Positions 11,814-22,489 of a DNA stretch of 64,000 nt are shown here, in pieces (position 1 is the first letter of the stretch; each line of letters begins with the position of its first letter). The notes under the pieces are model-generated. The model did no database searches and had not been told where the DNA came from. It saw only the letters and a program-made list of their open reading frames with translations. Both the position numbers and the translations under genes were made by a program. Origin of the DNA: Isoetes taiwanensis (Eukaryota > Streptophyta > Lycopodiopsida > Isoetales > Isoetaceae). The stretch is taken from positions 9,753,284 to 9,817,283 of the forward strand of contig JAJEKV010000052.1 in the NCBI GenBank assembly GCA_021234155.1. The letters are read 5' to 3'.

Positions 11814-12434
11814 TTAACATACCAAAATCAGATACGCCAATCCTGTAGATAATGCCAGAATGAAGGCTTGCAACCTCTGTCCCCCACTGACAGAAGAGCT
11901 AGGTCGGATCCCCGGACTGCTAGTTACTGTGTTTATTCCAGGAAATTAGAAATGCATTCAAACACTTTGTTTTTGAAAAACAAAAAGACATACCTGTGGA
12001 AGGATTGAGATGCGGATCTCTGGAACGCTCCAATTCTATATTTGTTCAAATGGTAAGCAATAACACAAAATAATGTATTCGTACTACAAAACAAAGGAGG
12101 GTATGAACTTACCTGGGCATTTGTTAGGGTTAACAATCATATTACAGGCTTGAGGAAGCTGAAGTGCAAGGGTAAGATTAACACCAGGAGTAGAGGCTTG
12201 ATCGCTTTGGGAGCTCACAAGCTTGCAACAGCAAATATGGCTTTTGGTATGCATATCTTTTAGCACTTTGCAACAACTTGAATCTGGCCTTCCACCGCTT
12301 CCTTGCACATAAGGCAGGCATGGCTCTAGCTTTGTAAGCTTAGGAATACAATCTAGGTCATCTCCTCTTATCCCTAACACATAACTCCATATCATTAAAG
12401 CTGCCGCTATAAGCCACATCCTCATCAAAGCCAT
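11814..12434 (-). CDS. GPI-anchored non-specific lipid-transfer protein (LTPG-like), three exons
   Basis: Exons on the minus strand: 12434-12113, 12035-11994, 11926-11814, with GT-AG introns, joining in frame to 158 residues. The chosen start MALMRMW gives a clear signal peptide of about 24 residues; an in-frame ATG 15 codons upstream would place polar residues before it. The mature part has the eight-cysteine pattern of nsLTP/2S-albumin-like proteins: C, C, CC, CCC (supplying the CxC), C, C. A Ser/Pro-rich stretch and a hydrophobic C-terminus (QAFILALSTGLAYLILVC) then indicate GPI attachment. Such proteins act at the cell surface in cuticular or suberin lipid export. No stops or frameshifts are present although the gene lies inside the proposed Helitron and beside pseudogenes. 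It may be a hitchhiking functional copy or a resident gene. Confidence 0.82.
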
Positions 12435-13190
12435 TTTACCCTCGAAATCAAAATCACAAGCATCCAGGACTTGACTCAAGAAAATACTGCATTATAAGCT
12501 ATAAGATCCAGCATTTTTGCACGTAGATCTGAAGGAAAAAGAAATGAGCATAACGCACAAGAAAATGATCACTTCTTGTTGATTAACAAAGTCCGGATTC
12601 AGAACTCAAGAATCGACATAATACTGCCAAGAACCGAGCAAAAGATAGCGAAAACTGGCAAGGTACTTCACTTGCAAAGCATTTGATAAGAAAAGATTCA
12701 TACCTGTGTTTTAAGAAATGGAGAATTGGCCATAGCCATAGCCGCAGGCCGTAATAAAGAGGCAGACAGGTGTGATGAAAACCTGCAGTGGTCATTGAAT
12801 GCAGAAACACTACAAAAACATCAACAATCGATGTTAGAATGCAGAATCTAGCATGCCTCGACGTGAATGATCCTGCCCTGTCGAGTGAACCTACACCATA
12901 ACCTCCATTTCGTAAGCCAGAACAAAAATTCCATTTTATCTAGACCTGGGTTACAACACTCTGTTCTGCCGGATCTCGAAAACCGGGAACGTCAATCTAT
13001 TCAATCAAAACCTAAACAAAGCCACACTTTGGACATCAATCTGCTGCATAAGTTTGAGAAGAATCGGTACGATATTTGTTAGTTTTTCTAACCTCTGCCA
13101 CTGTTGCATTCTGTGTATTTTCTTGCTTTAAACTAAATCAAGCAGTAGCTCAATGTGGGCGATGTAACCTTTGGCAGGAGCTTTTACGTA

Positions 13191-13299
13191 ATGGAAGCTG
13201 AGAAGGAGGACTGCTGGACGTGCCGGAGATGTGGTTGGACATATCCAAATCCTCATCCCAGCGCCAAGCATAGGAGAAATCACAAGAGAAATCTTACAG
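13191..13299 (+). pseudogene. First coding exon of a plant C2H2 zinc-finger protein (fragment)
   Basis: From ATG at 13191 the frame encodes MEAEKEDCWTCRRCG, then WTYPNPHPSAKHRRNHKR. Its second and third cysteines with the two histidines give a C-X2-C-X12-H-X3-H finger. The YPNPHPSAKHRR.HKR block recurs in a plant-specific class of single-finger proteins. The exon ends at a weak donor (CAG|GTTTTG) and I find no downstream exons. An acceptor-like GGCAG just precedes the ATG region. It is probably a captured exon. Its molecular role in the parent protein is unknown to me. Confidence 0.6.
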
Positions 13300-13468
13300 G
13301 TTTTGTGTTTTTGCAGCTATAGAATACAACATCTGGGATCATTTCTAATGCTTTATAGACATTTTTAGTAGGGCAGGGAAACTTCATGATGCAGAAAGCT
13401 TTGCATGAAAAAATGGCTCTTACCTGGAAAAACGAAAAAATTATCGGCTATCCACATCCGAGTTGTTG

Positions 13469-13814
13469 CCTTCTTAACCTTGCTCTGGATATGGCTCAAG
13501 AGAAAGACAATTGTTCTAAGCTTGTTGGTCTATAAACCCATTTCGTCTGCATATAGATCGTCTGATATAGAGATCCACAATGGAAGTAGGAAGCGACCGA
13601 AACAATCCAACGATTAAAATAGGTATGCAAGGTAATCGATCAACCCATTTCGTCTGCATATAGATCGTCTGCATATAGAGATCCACAATGGAAGTAGGAA
13701 GCGCGGGTTGAAAAAAAAAACGGTACATCAAAGGGATGAAATTAAAGTAAAAAAATCGAGGGCCCAAAATGCGCGCACAGATTATCCCAAAACTCCTTTA
13801 TTACTATATATAGA
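13469..13814 (-). repeat. Proposed Helitron 5' end with internal tandem repeat
   Basis: Contains copy 2 of the ~105 bp repeat (13469-13572) and a ~62 bp tandem pair, 13535-13595 and 13642-13703, built on CGTCTGCATATAGATCGTCTG and TCCACAATGGAAGTAGGAAG. The block ends in the AT-rich terminus at 13801-13814. Short GATA microsatellite repeats follow immediately (13812-13842). Confidence 0.65.
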
Positions 13815-13854
13815 TAGATAGATAGATAGATATAGATAGATTATAACATGGAAT

Positions 13855-14284
13855 CCACGATGTTTTATGTAAAGCATTTGTTGTAAGCTCTTCTATTGGA
13901 CGTAATTGCACCCGAACTATCCATTACCCCTGGTAATTGATGGGGAGGGGAAATCCCGCTGCCCATCAATTACTTAGTACATAAAAGATTAGAAAATGTT
14001 AGCCACCTCGTGGTTTTACACGGCATAAAACCCCATTGCCCATCAATTACCTAGTACATAAAAGATTAGGAAATGTTGTTGCCTTTTCCGTTGTTGGAAT
14101 GGTCTTCAGTATTTAAAGTTCAAAAGACTTTCGTGGTTTTAGCCACGGGGGTTTTGGGGGTTGTGGTGGGTGGGGGCAACAACGGAGAAGGAATAAAAAC
14201 AAGATCTAGTAAAATGTGACTGCTAGAGGACATCATAGCGAAGTAGGAAAATTATCCATAACATTGTAGCATCTTCGTAGAAAT
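13855..14284. other. Non-coding spacer with short direct repeat
   Basis: Holds a ~40 bp direct repeat, GCCCATCAATTACNTAGTACATAAAAGATTAG-like, at about 13960-13996 and 14038-14071, and a G-rich run near 14150. No gene seen. Confidence 0.6.
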
Positions 14285-14563
14285 TTATTGGTAGAAGCCG
14301 TGCTTCCTATCTCACGCAAAATTATCAATAGTACTATTGGAGTACGTCAGGGCTGTCCACTATCTCCTATGTTGTTTGGATTGTACATTGATGAGCTTGA
14401 GCGTTGGCTTACATAGCATAGAGGTGGGGGTGGCCAGGCTTGCTCACCATATCATCCGGCAACTAATATATATGGATGATGTGGACCTCCTAGCATACAT
14501 CCCGACGAGTATATAGCAACATTTGAATGCCTTGAGTATTTTCTGCCAGACCATTGGAATATG
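14285..14563 (+). pseudogene. LINE reverse-transcriptase remnant, upstream part
   Basis: L1-like non-LTR retrotransposon RT. The conserved GVRQGCPLSPMLFGLYIDEL block is readable near 14338-14397, followed after a stop and a frameshift by LIYMDDVDLLA, the YxDD catalytic region. Further downstream HLNALSIFCQTIGI leads to the insertion point at 14563. Stops and frameshifts show decay. The same RT frame resumes at 17395 after a 2.83 kb insertion. Confidence 0.85.
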
Positions 14564-17394
14564 TAGCATAATAACAGGGGGTTTCTTTTGTATTTTTGTA
14601 CTTTTTTCCCTAAGGTTTTTATATGATTTCATGGATGTATTTGATGAGGCATACTGATTAGTATATCTAGAGTGCGCGTACGGTTGAACTAATTTTGATG
14701 CCTATATCCAATGGTTTAGACCCATATATCATATATTTATTTTTATATTGTATTTTCGTATTGTATCAAATATCCTGCTCGACATGCAAGGCTCGAGATA
14801 ACCCATTTTAGGGTTATGTGTTGGGAATGAAAATGAAGATTTTTAGGGAAGAATCATTTGTGGGCGGATTAAATTGATCATCTCTGCATTCCGCGATCTG
14901 CTGAACGGGGAGAATTCCGGGTTTGACAGGTCGTGATCTTCAATGCCTTTTTTTCTGGGTACCCATCATAGATCGGATCTTCGTTGGAGCAATTCCGGTG
15001 CCCATGTAACAAAATACACAAATGGGTCGCCTTCTCATCTACGACATACATACGAGAAACCACGTAGCGGTTGTTTAATCGCCATTTGTTCCGCTATCCG
15101 GTTTTACATTCAAAACAAGAACATAGGTTACTTTCGGATGTGGGATTGAGCTATGAAACCGTAGTTTCTCAAGGCCAAACATTGGCGTCTTATCACTTCT
15201 TCATTTTCCCATATTAGTTTCTTGCATCTAATCTTTAATATGAGCCAGTGGAGCCTTGGGATTGCTTGAAAAGCCGAAAAGACGCAGTCTTGGGGTGCGA
15301 TATTTTTGCGATAATCGTTACTCCTAATTGTTGTTTTGGGCTCGGTTCGGGGATTTATCATGTGCTCATTCACGCATTTAAGTTGGAGTTTTACGAAAGA
15401 GTCTCAGGGCTGTTGGTTATTCGTGTTGTGGTTTTGGATGGATGACTATACTTGCAAAGAAAGCAGCCTTCTTCAAAACGAACTGTTTTGGGGTTCTTTC
15501 TTTGCCTATCGCCTTTGCCCCATTTGAATCTCGATTTTCACATCTATAATTGTTCCCCGTGCCGGTTTTTTAGGTCATTTGTCGAATTGTGGTAGGATAT
15601 TTGATTTCTTGGGGAGTTATACAAGGAATGAGTAATTATTGGGCAATCGACTTACTAGGATGGGTCACACTCTCCTTTTTGTGAGTTTGCATCGGACGAC
15701 ATCATACCGCTTTGCCTTTTCTAGAAATTGAGCCAGTTCTTGAATCACCGCTCAGTTACTTCAGCACCGGTCCAATAATATCAAATGGACCTCCGATTCA
15801 TCGGGAACCAGGTTGGTGTAATATGGCTTGATGCCTTTTCGTGTTCGGGGATTGGCTTCAAGAAAGAAGATGCTAAATCTACAAGGCAAATGAAGACTCT
15901 ATATGAGACAAATCCAACCTCTGATAAGCGGGACTTTGTGATCTCAAAGACACAAGAAGTTTGCACGTCTATATCTTCATATTACTCCAAAAGAGGAAAT
16001 CAAGGTAAGGTCCACTTTTACACGAAATGAAAACAAAATTCATTGATTTAATCTCATTGAATTGATTTATTCGGTTGAAGCAAACGTTTTTACACTTCGC
16101 ATCAGATATACATCGATTTTTCTTGTCCAATAAATAGCATATTTTATGCAAAGGGCCATTTCAACAATAAATTCTTCCTTTCCCGTGATGTATCTAAGCC
16201 GTGGAGTGAGAAGTGGAAAGTATGGTGGAAAATGAGTAGATATTGTCCTATGCTTGAATCCTTCTTGCCGAGATGTTCTTGGCATACCCAACCGTTCTTT
16301 CCTGGGACCCAACCGGATTAAGCTCTGTTTTTGCACCTTTCTAATCATTATGCCAAGATTTCTTCTGGTTCCAAATGTGTATTTGTCATTTGGGCATGTG
16401 GGTTTTGTAATTGGGTATTTGTTTTAAATGTCTACGTTTTAGGTGCTCCATAATTATAGGGTTGAATCCGGGGCATTGGCGGGAGAGTTTACGGAGATCC
16501 CCATTTAAGGTTAGACGAAAATGTTTGCAAATTTTGTCACATTGGACTTGAGTATTAGTTAATTATCAAGTTGAATGTGCATTTGACTGATGGGGAACAA
16601 TTGCCATTGGCACATTTTTTCCTTTTTTGATGAGGAAACAAGTTGGAGAGGCTATTGTACGCACAATTGCTTTATTAGACAGCTTGCTTTATTAACGTTA
16701 ACATCACACATTCCATTCCATTCGACACAATCACATGTGAATTCTCAAGTTCAATATAATTGTTCAAGTTCTAAATATTTAAACGATGGTTATCTAGTAT
16801 ACTTCAAATATTAAATCCTTAGTGCATATTTGGATTCCAAGGTTCAAGATGCAACCCTACACTATCTTTATGTTTTAAATGTCTTTTATATTCTCACGTC
16901 TGTTTTTTTTAATGGCCCGAAGGGCCAAAAAATTTTTTTAGTATAATAACCAACACATAACTACCATTGACATTAATAAATATAACCATTGGATCCAACA
17001 CATTTAAATTAAAATCCCCCTTAAACCCCCTTTGGTTTGGGTGCATATTCACACGGGGGGTGACGTAGGGCAGCGAGAGCCCTCATAATTGTATTTTGCA
17101 CGCATCTAAAATCAACACCATATAGTATTCCGGTTGAAATCTTATAGTATTTTGCGAATCTTATTATACAGTATAGCAAATCTTGTACTTGCATACCCCA
17201 CAAATGAGGAACTTTACGTACGGTGTAGATTAAGGAATAAGGGGCGAATATGCCAATCCGACAGCTCTCGATGCCCGGAGTCACCCCCCGTGTGAATATG
17301 CACCCAAACCAAAGGGGGTTTAAGGGGGATTTTAATTTAAATGTGTTGGATCCAATGGTTATATTTATTAATGTCAATGGTAGTTATGTGTTGG
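14564..17394. mobile_element. Insertion E1: 2.83 kb element with terminal foldback
   Basis: Interrupts the LINE RT frame exactly. TGGAATATG is present on both sides (14555-14563 and 17395-17403), consistent with a 9 bp target-site duplication. The first ~120 bp (TAGCATAATAACAGGGGG onward) match the start of E2 at 26490, and the last ~445 bp form a long inverted repeat shared with E2. The interiors of E1 and E2 do not resemble each other. No transposase is visible. The duplication length would fit a non-TIR Mutator-like element, but this is inference. Confidence 0.65.
16950..17394. repeat. Foldback with perfect 115 bp arms (E1 right end)
   Basis: Arm 16950-17064 and arm 17280-17394 are exact reverse complements over 115 bp, separated by 215 bp. 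The arms contain AATCCCCCTTAAACCCCC and TTTGGTTTGGGTGCATATTC. Just upstream lies a small GGCCC-GAA-GGGCC hairpin followed by a T run. Confidence 0.95.
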
Positions 17395-17830
17395 TGGAAT
17401 ATGCGTCAACCTAGTGTCATCTTCGAAGCAACATAGACAGCCTCGCTTCATTTATTGAGATCAAGATGTGGAAGTAGTACAAACATACAAGTACCTGAGA
17501 GTGGAGTTCACTACAACAATATATTGGGATACTTTTATTAGGCAGAACATACCCTTGTGCTTCGCTCTACCAAAAAACAAAGATTACATCTCCACCTTCC
17601 ACCCAGACTCCCATAAAATCCACATCATTTACATCGGGAAGAGCGAGAACAGAGGTTCTACCAATGCTGCCAGCTAGGAACTTTTAAAGATGAGGACCAC
17701 ACTTTTCAGTGCTACCCAGCATTTGCACCTATCTGGACAAGTTATGAGGAATTGGTTATACCTAATCAATGTGCTAATGAACACATCTGCAACAGGAGTC
17801 CTGACATCATACATCCAAGAGATATTTAAC
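17395..17830 (+). pseudogene. LINE reverse-transcriptase remnant, downstream part
   Basis: Continues the RT interrupted at 14563: a segment reading DVEVVQTYKYLRVEF near 17466, then the C-terminal zinc-knuckle region FYQCCQLGTFKDEDHTFQCYPAFAPIW near 17655-17735 in another frame. Internal sequence has been lost relative to intact L1-like elements. Confidence 0.75.
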
Positions 17831-20235
17831 ATGCGGGCTTAGGTATGCCCTTGATAAAAATGATAGTTCGTCAGCGAGCCTGTTACTGCTAAGGATTTTC
17901 CCTTGAAAACCCTTCCGGGGGGGCGGTGAATCTTGAACAACAATATCCTGGCCATTCTTTGTTACTTAGTTTGGGTCTCATAGACCATTTGGTCTCCACG
18001 AATGATAAAATCCCATCCACTTCAATTCCTATCAAAATTTCACATTTGCCAATAGGAAACTTGGTTGTTAGGAATTTCCTTTAATTGTCTAATTTGCAAT
18101 CATATATCCCACTTGGTTTAGCATACTTTGGCTATCTGTTTCACTCCACTTCTCAATTTCTGTCCACTTATCAGAAGCTTTTCTTGTCTTACTCGCAAGA
18201 CCCTGCAAAGATGATGTTATCTTACTGCTCTTTTTTGGCGACTTGGAGAGCTAGCATTTCATGCAAAACCCACTGGTGACTAATGTAGGTTCTCTTCTCA
18301 GCTTAAGATTATGGAGGAGCAGTTTCAATGGTTGAGGGATTGGGTTCCAGGAACCAAATCAACTTTAGGCTGCTTGCATGCACTGCATGGAGACCGAGCA
18401 TGGTAATCGAATCGGCCGGCATCGGAAGCGCAGCCTGTGCATGTCCATATTCACTATTCGGTGGAACTGGTGAACCGGATGAGGAGGCAGAAGGGCCGTA
18501 GTACGCCCCAGCAATTGGTAATCACAAAGCATGATGTAACATTGCATAGACCTCATTTTCTCTATAAAATAGTAACAATAAAGAAAAGAAAAAGACAAGT
18601 ATGCATCTGCTATGCACATCCATAATAGTAAAGGAAATCTAAGCGCATTTGCTCTATAAATAAAAAACAGTAAAGAAAAGATATCACTTATGGAACGGAA
18701 CACACTTCTTTTGGTCTTCAAAAATGTAAGTAACGGGTGTACTGTAGTCAGAATTACATACTGCCATAGATGCTCCATTCAAGATTTACATTTGTTGCTT
18801 GTGCAATTCAATATTAGAGCACCATAAACCACCATGAGGCTAAAACTTCTCGATTTTTATGTTAAAAATTTTTTGGGTGTATTTTTTGTGCTTGGAATTT
18901 CTGATGGCATCGCTTAGGGCTTTGCTATAATCACCGAAGTTCAACTCCCTGGTGGCTTATGTCAGCTAGCCGCTTGGGCGTTGGGGTTTCCCGTGGGGAA
19001 TTTGTAATGACAACACCATTTGGGGCTAATGCCTGTCGTCTTACTGCGCCACCATTTTTTCACAAGAAACCCCTCCACCCAGGTGGTTATCTGGCACATG
19101 ATATATCTGCCATCAATAAGCACTGGAGATAGACAGTGAGAGCAGCAAGTAGAGAGGCAATTTCTCCACAAGAAGACAGAAACAAGGCCCAAAACCTGGC
19201 ATCCAAATATTGCCCTAAGATTCTTCAATTTGAGGTCCCAAGCTTAGGTACTCTAAGTTTAGGCGTTCATGGGAATATCCCCGCATCCGCGACTTGATTT
19301 TTCAAACACATGGAGATTTTTCCCTCATGGAAAGCCACCCTTAGCCATTAGAGTCCTTATGATATCTTCCAAATTAGAGTCCTTATTAGGAGACCATCCC
19401 ATGAAATAGACTCCATTTTGGTCTGTGACGTCTCTCTGTCCCGATTGATGATCAAGAGAATGCCACATGCAAAGGTGTAACGTAAAACAATTAATCCAAT
19501 GCTATAGGTATGATCTAAGCCATTTGAAAATAAATGGAAAGTCAAAGATTTAGGTTTGCGGTAATTCAAGGCTTCCTGTTCTACAAGTGGAAGAGTTTTA
19601 CGTTCATAGGATGGTAAATTTTGGCATTCTTCTTTGATCTACATATAGCGATTATATCTATGTGCCTTGTGCAATAAAATAGAAGAGCCAAAGATATCTT
19701 GTAATAGCAAGCCCCTCCCCAAAAAAAAAAAAAAAAAAAAAAAAGTTTAAACAAATTGATTCACAGAAATTTCAAACAAGCTATGCTTGTGGGATAGTCA
19801 TAATATGATTCATGAATGGAAGTAGCTTAGATCTGAACTCCTTCCTACTACAACAACCTAAAGATGTGTGGTTGAATTTGGAACAATGAAGATGTTCATT
19901 CATGCTAAAATACTGTATGGTTGATCCTATGTTATGGATGCCAGCACAAGAATTTCAACTATCCAGCACAAGAAGTAGAACTATAGTCAAGCCAATTTAA
20001 AATGCCAAGTACATGAATATGGCAACTACATTGTTTATCCAAGGCACAAGAAGTATAACTATAGTCAAGCCAATTTAAAATGCCAAGAACATGAAAATGG
20101 CAAATACATTGTTTATCCAAGTCCAAATCAATTTAAAATGCCAAGTACATTGACTATCCGACTTGTTCAAGCATCCAAAATGAGCTTCGTGCAACTTTTG
20201 ACACCTTGATCTAATTCTTGCATTTCCAAATAGTC
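17831..20235. other. Unassigned intergenic DNA
   Basis: No recognisable coding sequence. Contains a run of 24 A at 19721-19744, possibly a retroposon tail. Also holds three imperfect copies of a ~55 bp motif (CAAGCCAATTTAAAATGCCAAG) between about 19990 and 20150. Confidence 0.45.
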
Positions 20236-20245
20236 ATGGCAATTC

Positions 20246-20945
20246 TTGTGGTTCCCTCCCCAAGTTACAAGGACGGGAATTCTGATGAGGGCACCCATCA
20301 AACCCCAACCCAGGCCCCGGCCCAGACCCACTAGTCACGATCACAATCACAATCACAATCACAATCACAATCACAATCACAATCACAATCACAATCACAA
20401 TCACAATCACAATCACAATCACAATCACAGCTTGATGGCACATGACAAGCTCCAATGGGAAAAACACAAACGCCCCATCAAGGAAACCCCAGACAAGACA
20501 ATAAATGCAAGGAAGAAGCCTCTTCCATGAGAAGAGAGGCTCGCACAAAGGCTCAGTCAACAAACTCAGCTTCGCAAGCCGAGTTGCTGCTCAAACTTGT
20601 CAGCACACCAGGCATCTAGGAAGAATTGAAGGCAAATCCAAGCAATGGTTGAGAGTAACACTATCAGGGTTGTCGGTCTAGTAGCAGTCCCCGATACCCT
20701 AAGTGCTTAAAAAGCAACTGGCTATAGGAAAACAACATGTCACAGGGATGTAGGCCCGCAAGGATAGCATTCGCTTAATGCAGTTTGAAAGGCAGCAGGA
20801 TAAGCTGGGCCTTGCTGATCTACAGGCCCACCTGAACATAGCAGCATTGACACCATGGCACATGACAGGGAATGTTTTGAGCAGGAGACGGATGCAGCTA
20901 TCTCCTTCTTTCAGAAGTTGAGGAGAGTGCCACTATTCAAAGGAC
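20246..20945 (+). pseudogene. LINE ORF1 fragment, plus strand
   Basis: Diverged copy of the ORF1 seen at 22490-24447 but in the opposite orientation. Matching segments are a Pro/Gly-rich start, MRREARTKAQS near 20527, and IRLMQFERQQDKLGLADLQAH near 20770, corresponding to MRREARVKAQS and IRLAHFERQQQKQDLVDLRAR. A hexanucleotide repeat has expanded within it. Stops are present, so it is not functional. Confidence 0.7.
20336..20429. repeat. Hexanucleotide microsatellite (AATCAC)n
   Basis: About 15 uninterrupted copies of a 6 bp unit, flanked by LINE ORF1 sequence. It is not a known telomere repeat type. Confidence 0.97.
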
Positions 20946-20949
20946 AATC

Positions 20950-22480
20950 TAGATAGCTACTAAAAAGGCCAGTTGCAGCTTGAACATGTCCGTCAGTACC
21001 GGTGCTATGGGTGGCCCTGCCCACTTGAGTAACTCTGCCTGCATGCCATCAAGGTCTGCTGCTTTCCCATTGGCTAGACGTTGCAGCCCTTGCATTACCT
21101 CCGCCTCTGTGATTGCTAGTACTGGGCCCTGCTGGAAGGGTAATGCTGCCCAGTGCCCCCTCCGGATTGTAGAGCCGTTGTAGGTATCGCCCCCACTGGT
21201 CTGGAGTGATATTTCCCGTGGACGGTACTGTTCTCCTAAGCACTTCGCTAGAAGGTCCTAGGATGACGTAAGGAGGAAGAACATTTCCTGTTGATGGGCC
21301 GCGATGTACCTGGCCTTTGTAGCCTTGAGGAAAGTGCGGTATTGTTTGACTGCATCCAGGCGTAGCGCAGGGTCTGTGACTTGGCGGAGCCAGCGTTTGC
21401 GTTCTTTACACTCGGTATCGAACCGCCTGTTATGCGGAAAGGCTATAGCTCTTGAGGTTTGTCGGGGGCGACTTCTCCTGAAACACCTCTCTGCAGCAGC
21501 CCCGAGGACATCAATGAGCCTGCCCGTCTGTTGATCCAGCTTTGAGCATTGTGAGATGCTTGCAGAATCCTCTATAGGCATCTGGGAGTAAGTGGGAGGG
21601 CGCTCATAGTCCAATCTGAGCTGGGGCAGGTGAGGAGGTGTTGGATAGGCATCTGGGGCAACCTGCCAAACCAGGTGCAAGTAGAGTGGTAGGTGGTCTC
21701 AGTCCACCTCCTCATCCCTACCAGCTGTTCCCACTTGAAAATATTTGACGAGGTGCATGTCCTGCTCGGCCACGAAAACATAGTCTACTACGCTGGACAC
21801 ACCCCCCTGGTTCTCCTATGTGCAAGTGTGCTGGCTGGAGGACGGCCACTGTGCCAGCCCATTGCAATTACTAGGTCAAAGATACTGCAGAGCAGCAACA
21901 GCTGCCTCCCATAGCGCGAGACCTGAGTGTCAGCTGATGCCCGTGACCAAGCTCCTTCTGAAGGGCTCAGCTGCAACACATCATCTGTCAGAGGGTCAAA
22001 TCACGTCGGCTATTCCGTGCTAGTGCGGGCATTGAAGTCTCCAACGAGCATGATCCTACCCTCTTGCTTGTGGTGTTGTATGTCATCGTATAGATCAACA
22101 TAGGGCTGCAGCCTATCCACATCCGGATGGTTGTGATAGAAGTTGCTCTTGGCATGTGGGAAGTAGCAGGCCGCCATAAAGAGAGTGCTACCACTGCAAT
22201 GCTGCACGCATACCCATAGGTACCTATTATGATTGTCTATCTTACACAAGGAAACAGACCGTGCCAGAGTTGTTCGGTAGTAGCAGGTGATCCCTCTGTG
22301 TCCCCGCTTTCCTGTGCATTCATTGAAGACGGAGTAGCGATGGTATCCTGGCAAGTTGGGTAGTCTATGTCCAGCATGCTCCCATGTTTCCATGAGGAAG
22401 ATGAGGTCCATATCGGCAACAACTGAGTTGAGACTGTCTCCCTTCTGCCATGGGAAGCTCCGACAATTCCAAGAGACCAT
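20950..22480 (-). pseudogene. LINE ORF2: apurinic-type endonuclease domain, linker and start of RT
   Basis: Minus strand. The endonuclease domain starts MVSWNCRSFPWQKGD, has the catalytic-type METWEH and ends around IMLVGDFNART near 22030. A linker follows, then the pre-RT block ITEAEVMQGLQRLANGKAA near 21090, ending at about 20950 before the RT catalytic core. Several frameshifts and stops are visible. It lies directly downstream of ORF1, as in intact L1-like elements. The RT core is missing here. Confidence 0.85.
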
Positions 22481-22489
22481 CTTGTAGGC

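Larger units (their letters stand above)
7735..13814 (-). mobile_element. Candidate non-autonomous Helitron carrying several gene fragments
   Basis: On the minus strand the 3' end shows the Helitron signature: a GC-rich hairpin (7746-7762), a short spacer and CTAG (7735-7738), with the flanking T expected for A|T insertion. The proposed 5' end at 13814 reads TCTATATATAGTAATAAAGG, the TC-start, AT-rich type usual for plant Helitrons, and is flanked by A. The span is 6.08 kb. No Rep/helicase coding sequence is visible, so the element would be non-autonomous. It encloses a pantothenate-kinase exon, an unknown exon, an LPEAT2-like pseudogene, a complete lipid-transfer protein gene and a zinc-finger exon in mixed orientations, as expected of gene-capturing Helitrons. 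The 3' end is convincing; pairing it with this 5' end is inference. Confidence 0.6.

Noticed and set aside
7735-13814. Interval as an ordinary gene cluster
   Set aside because: Isolated exons without partners, an intronless broken copy and mixed strands between Helitron-like ends fit capture better, although the lipid-transfer gene alone could be resident.
14564-17394. E1 as an LTR retrotransposon or solo LTR
   Set aside because: The ends are not TG...CA and there are no direct terminal repeats; the only long repeat is inverted and lies at one end.
20336-20429. Possible interstitial telomere repeat
   Set aside because: The unit AATCAC is not TTTAGGG or a known plant telomere variant.
20246-20563. 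Frames rich in His-Asn or Ile-Val dipeptides
   Set aside because: They are translations of the hexanucleotide microsatellite, not a protein.
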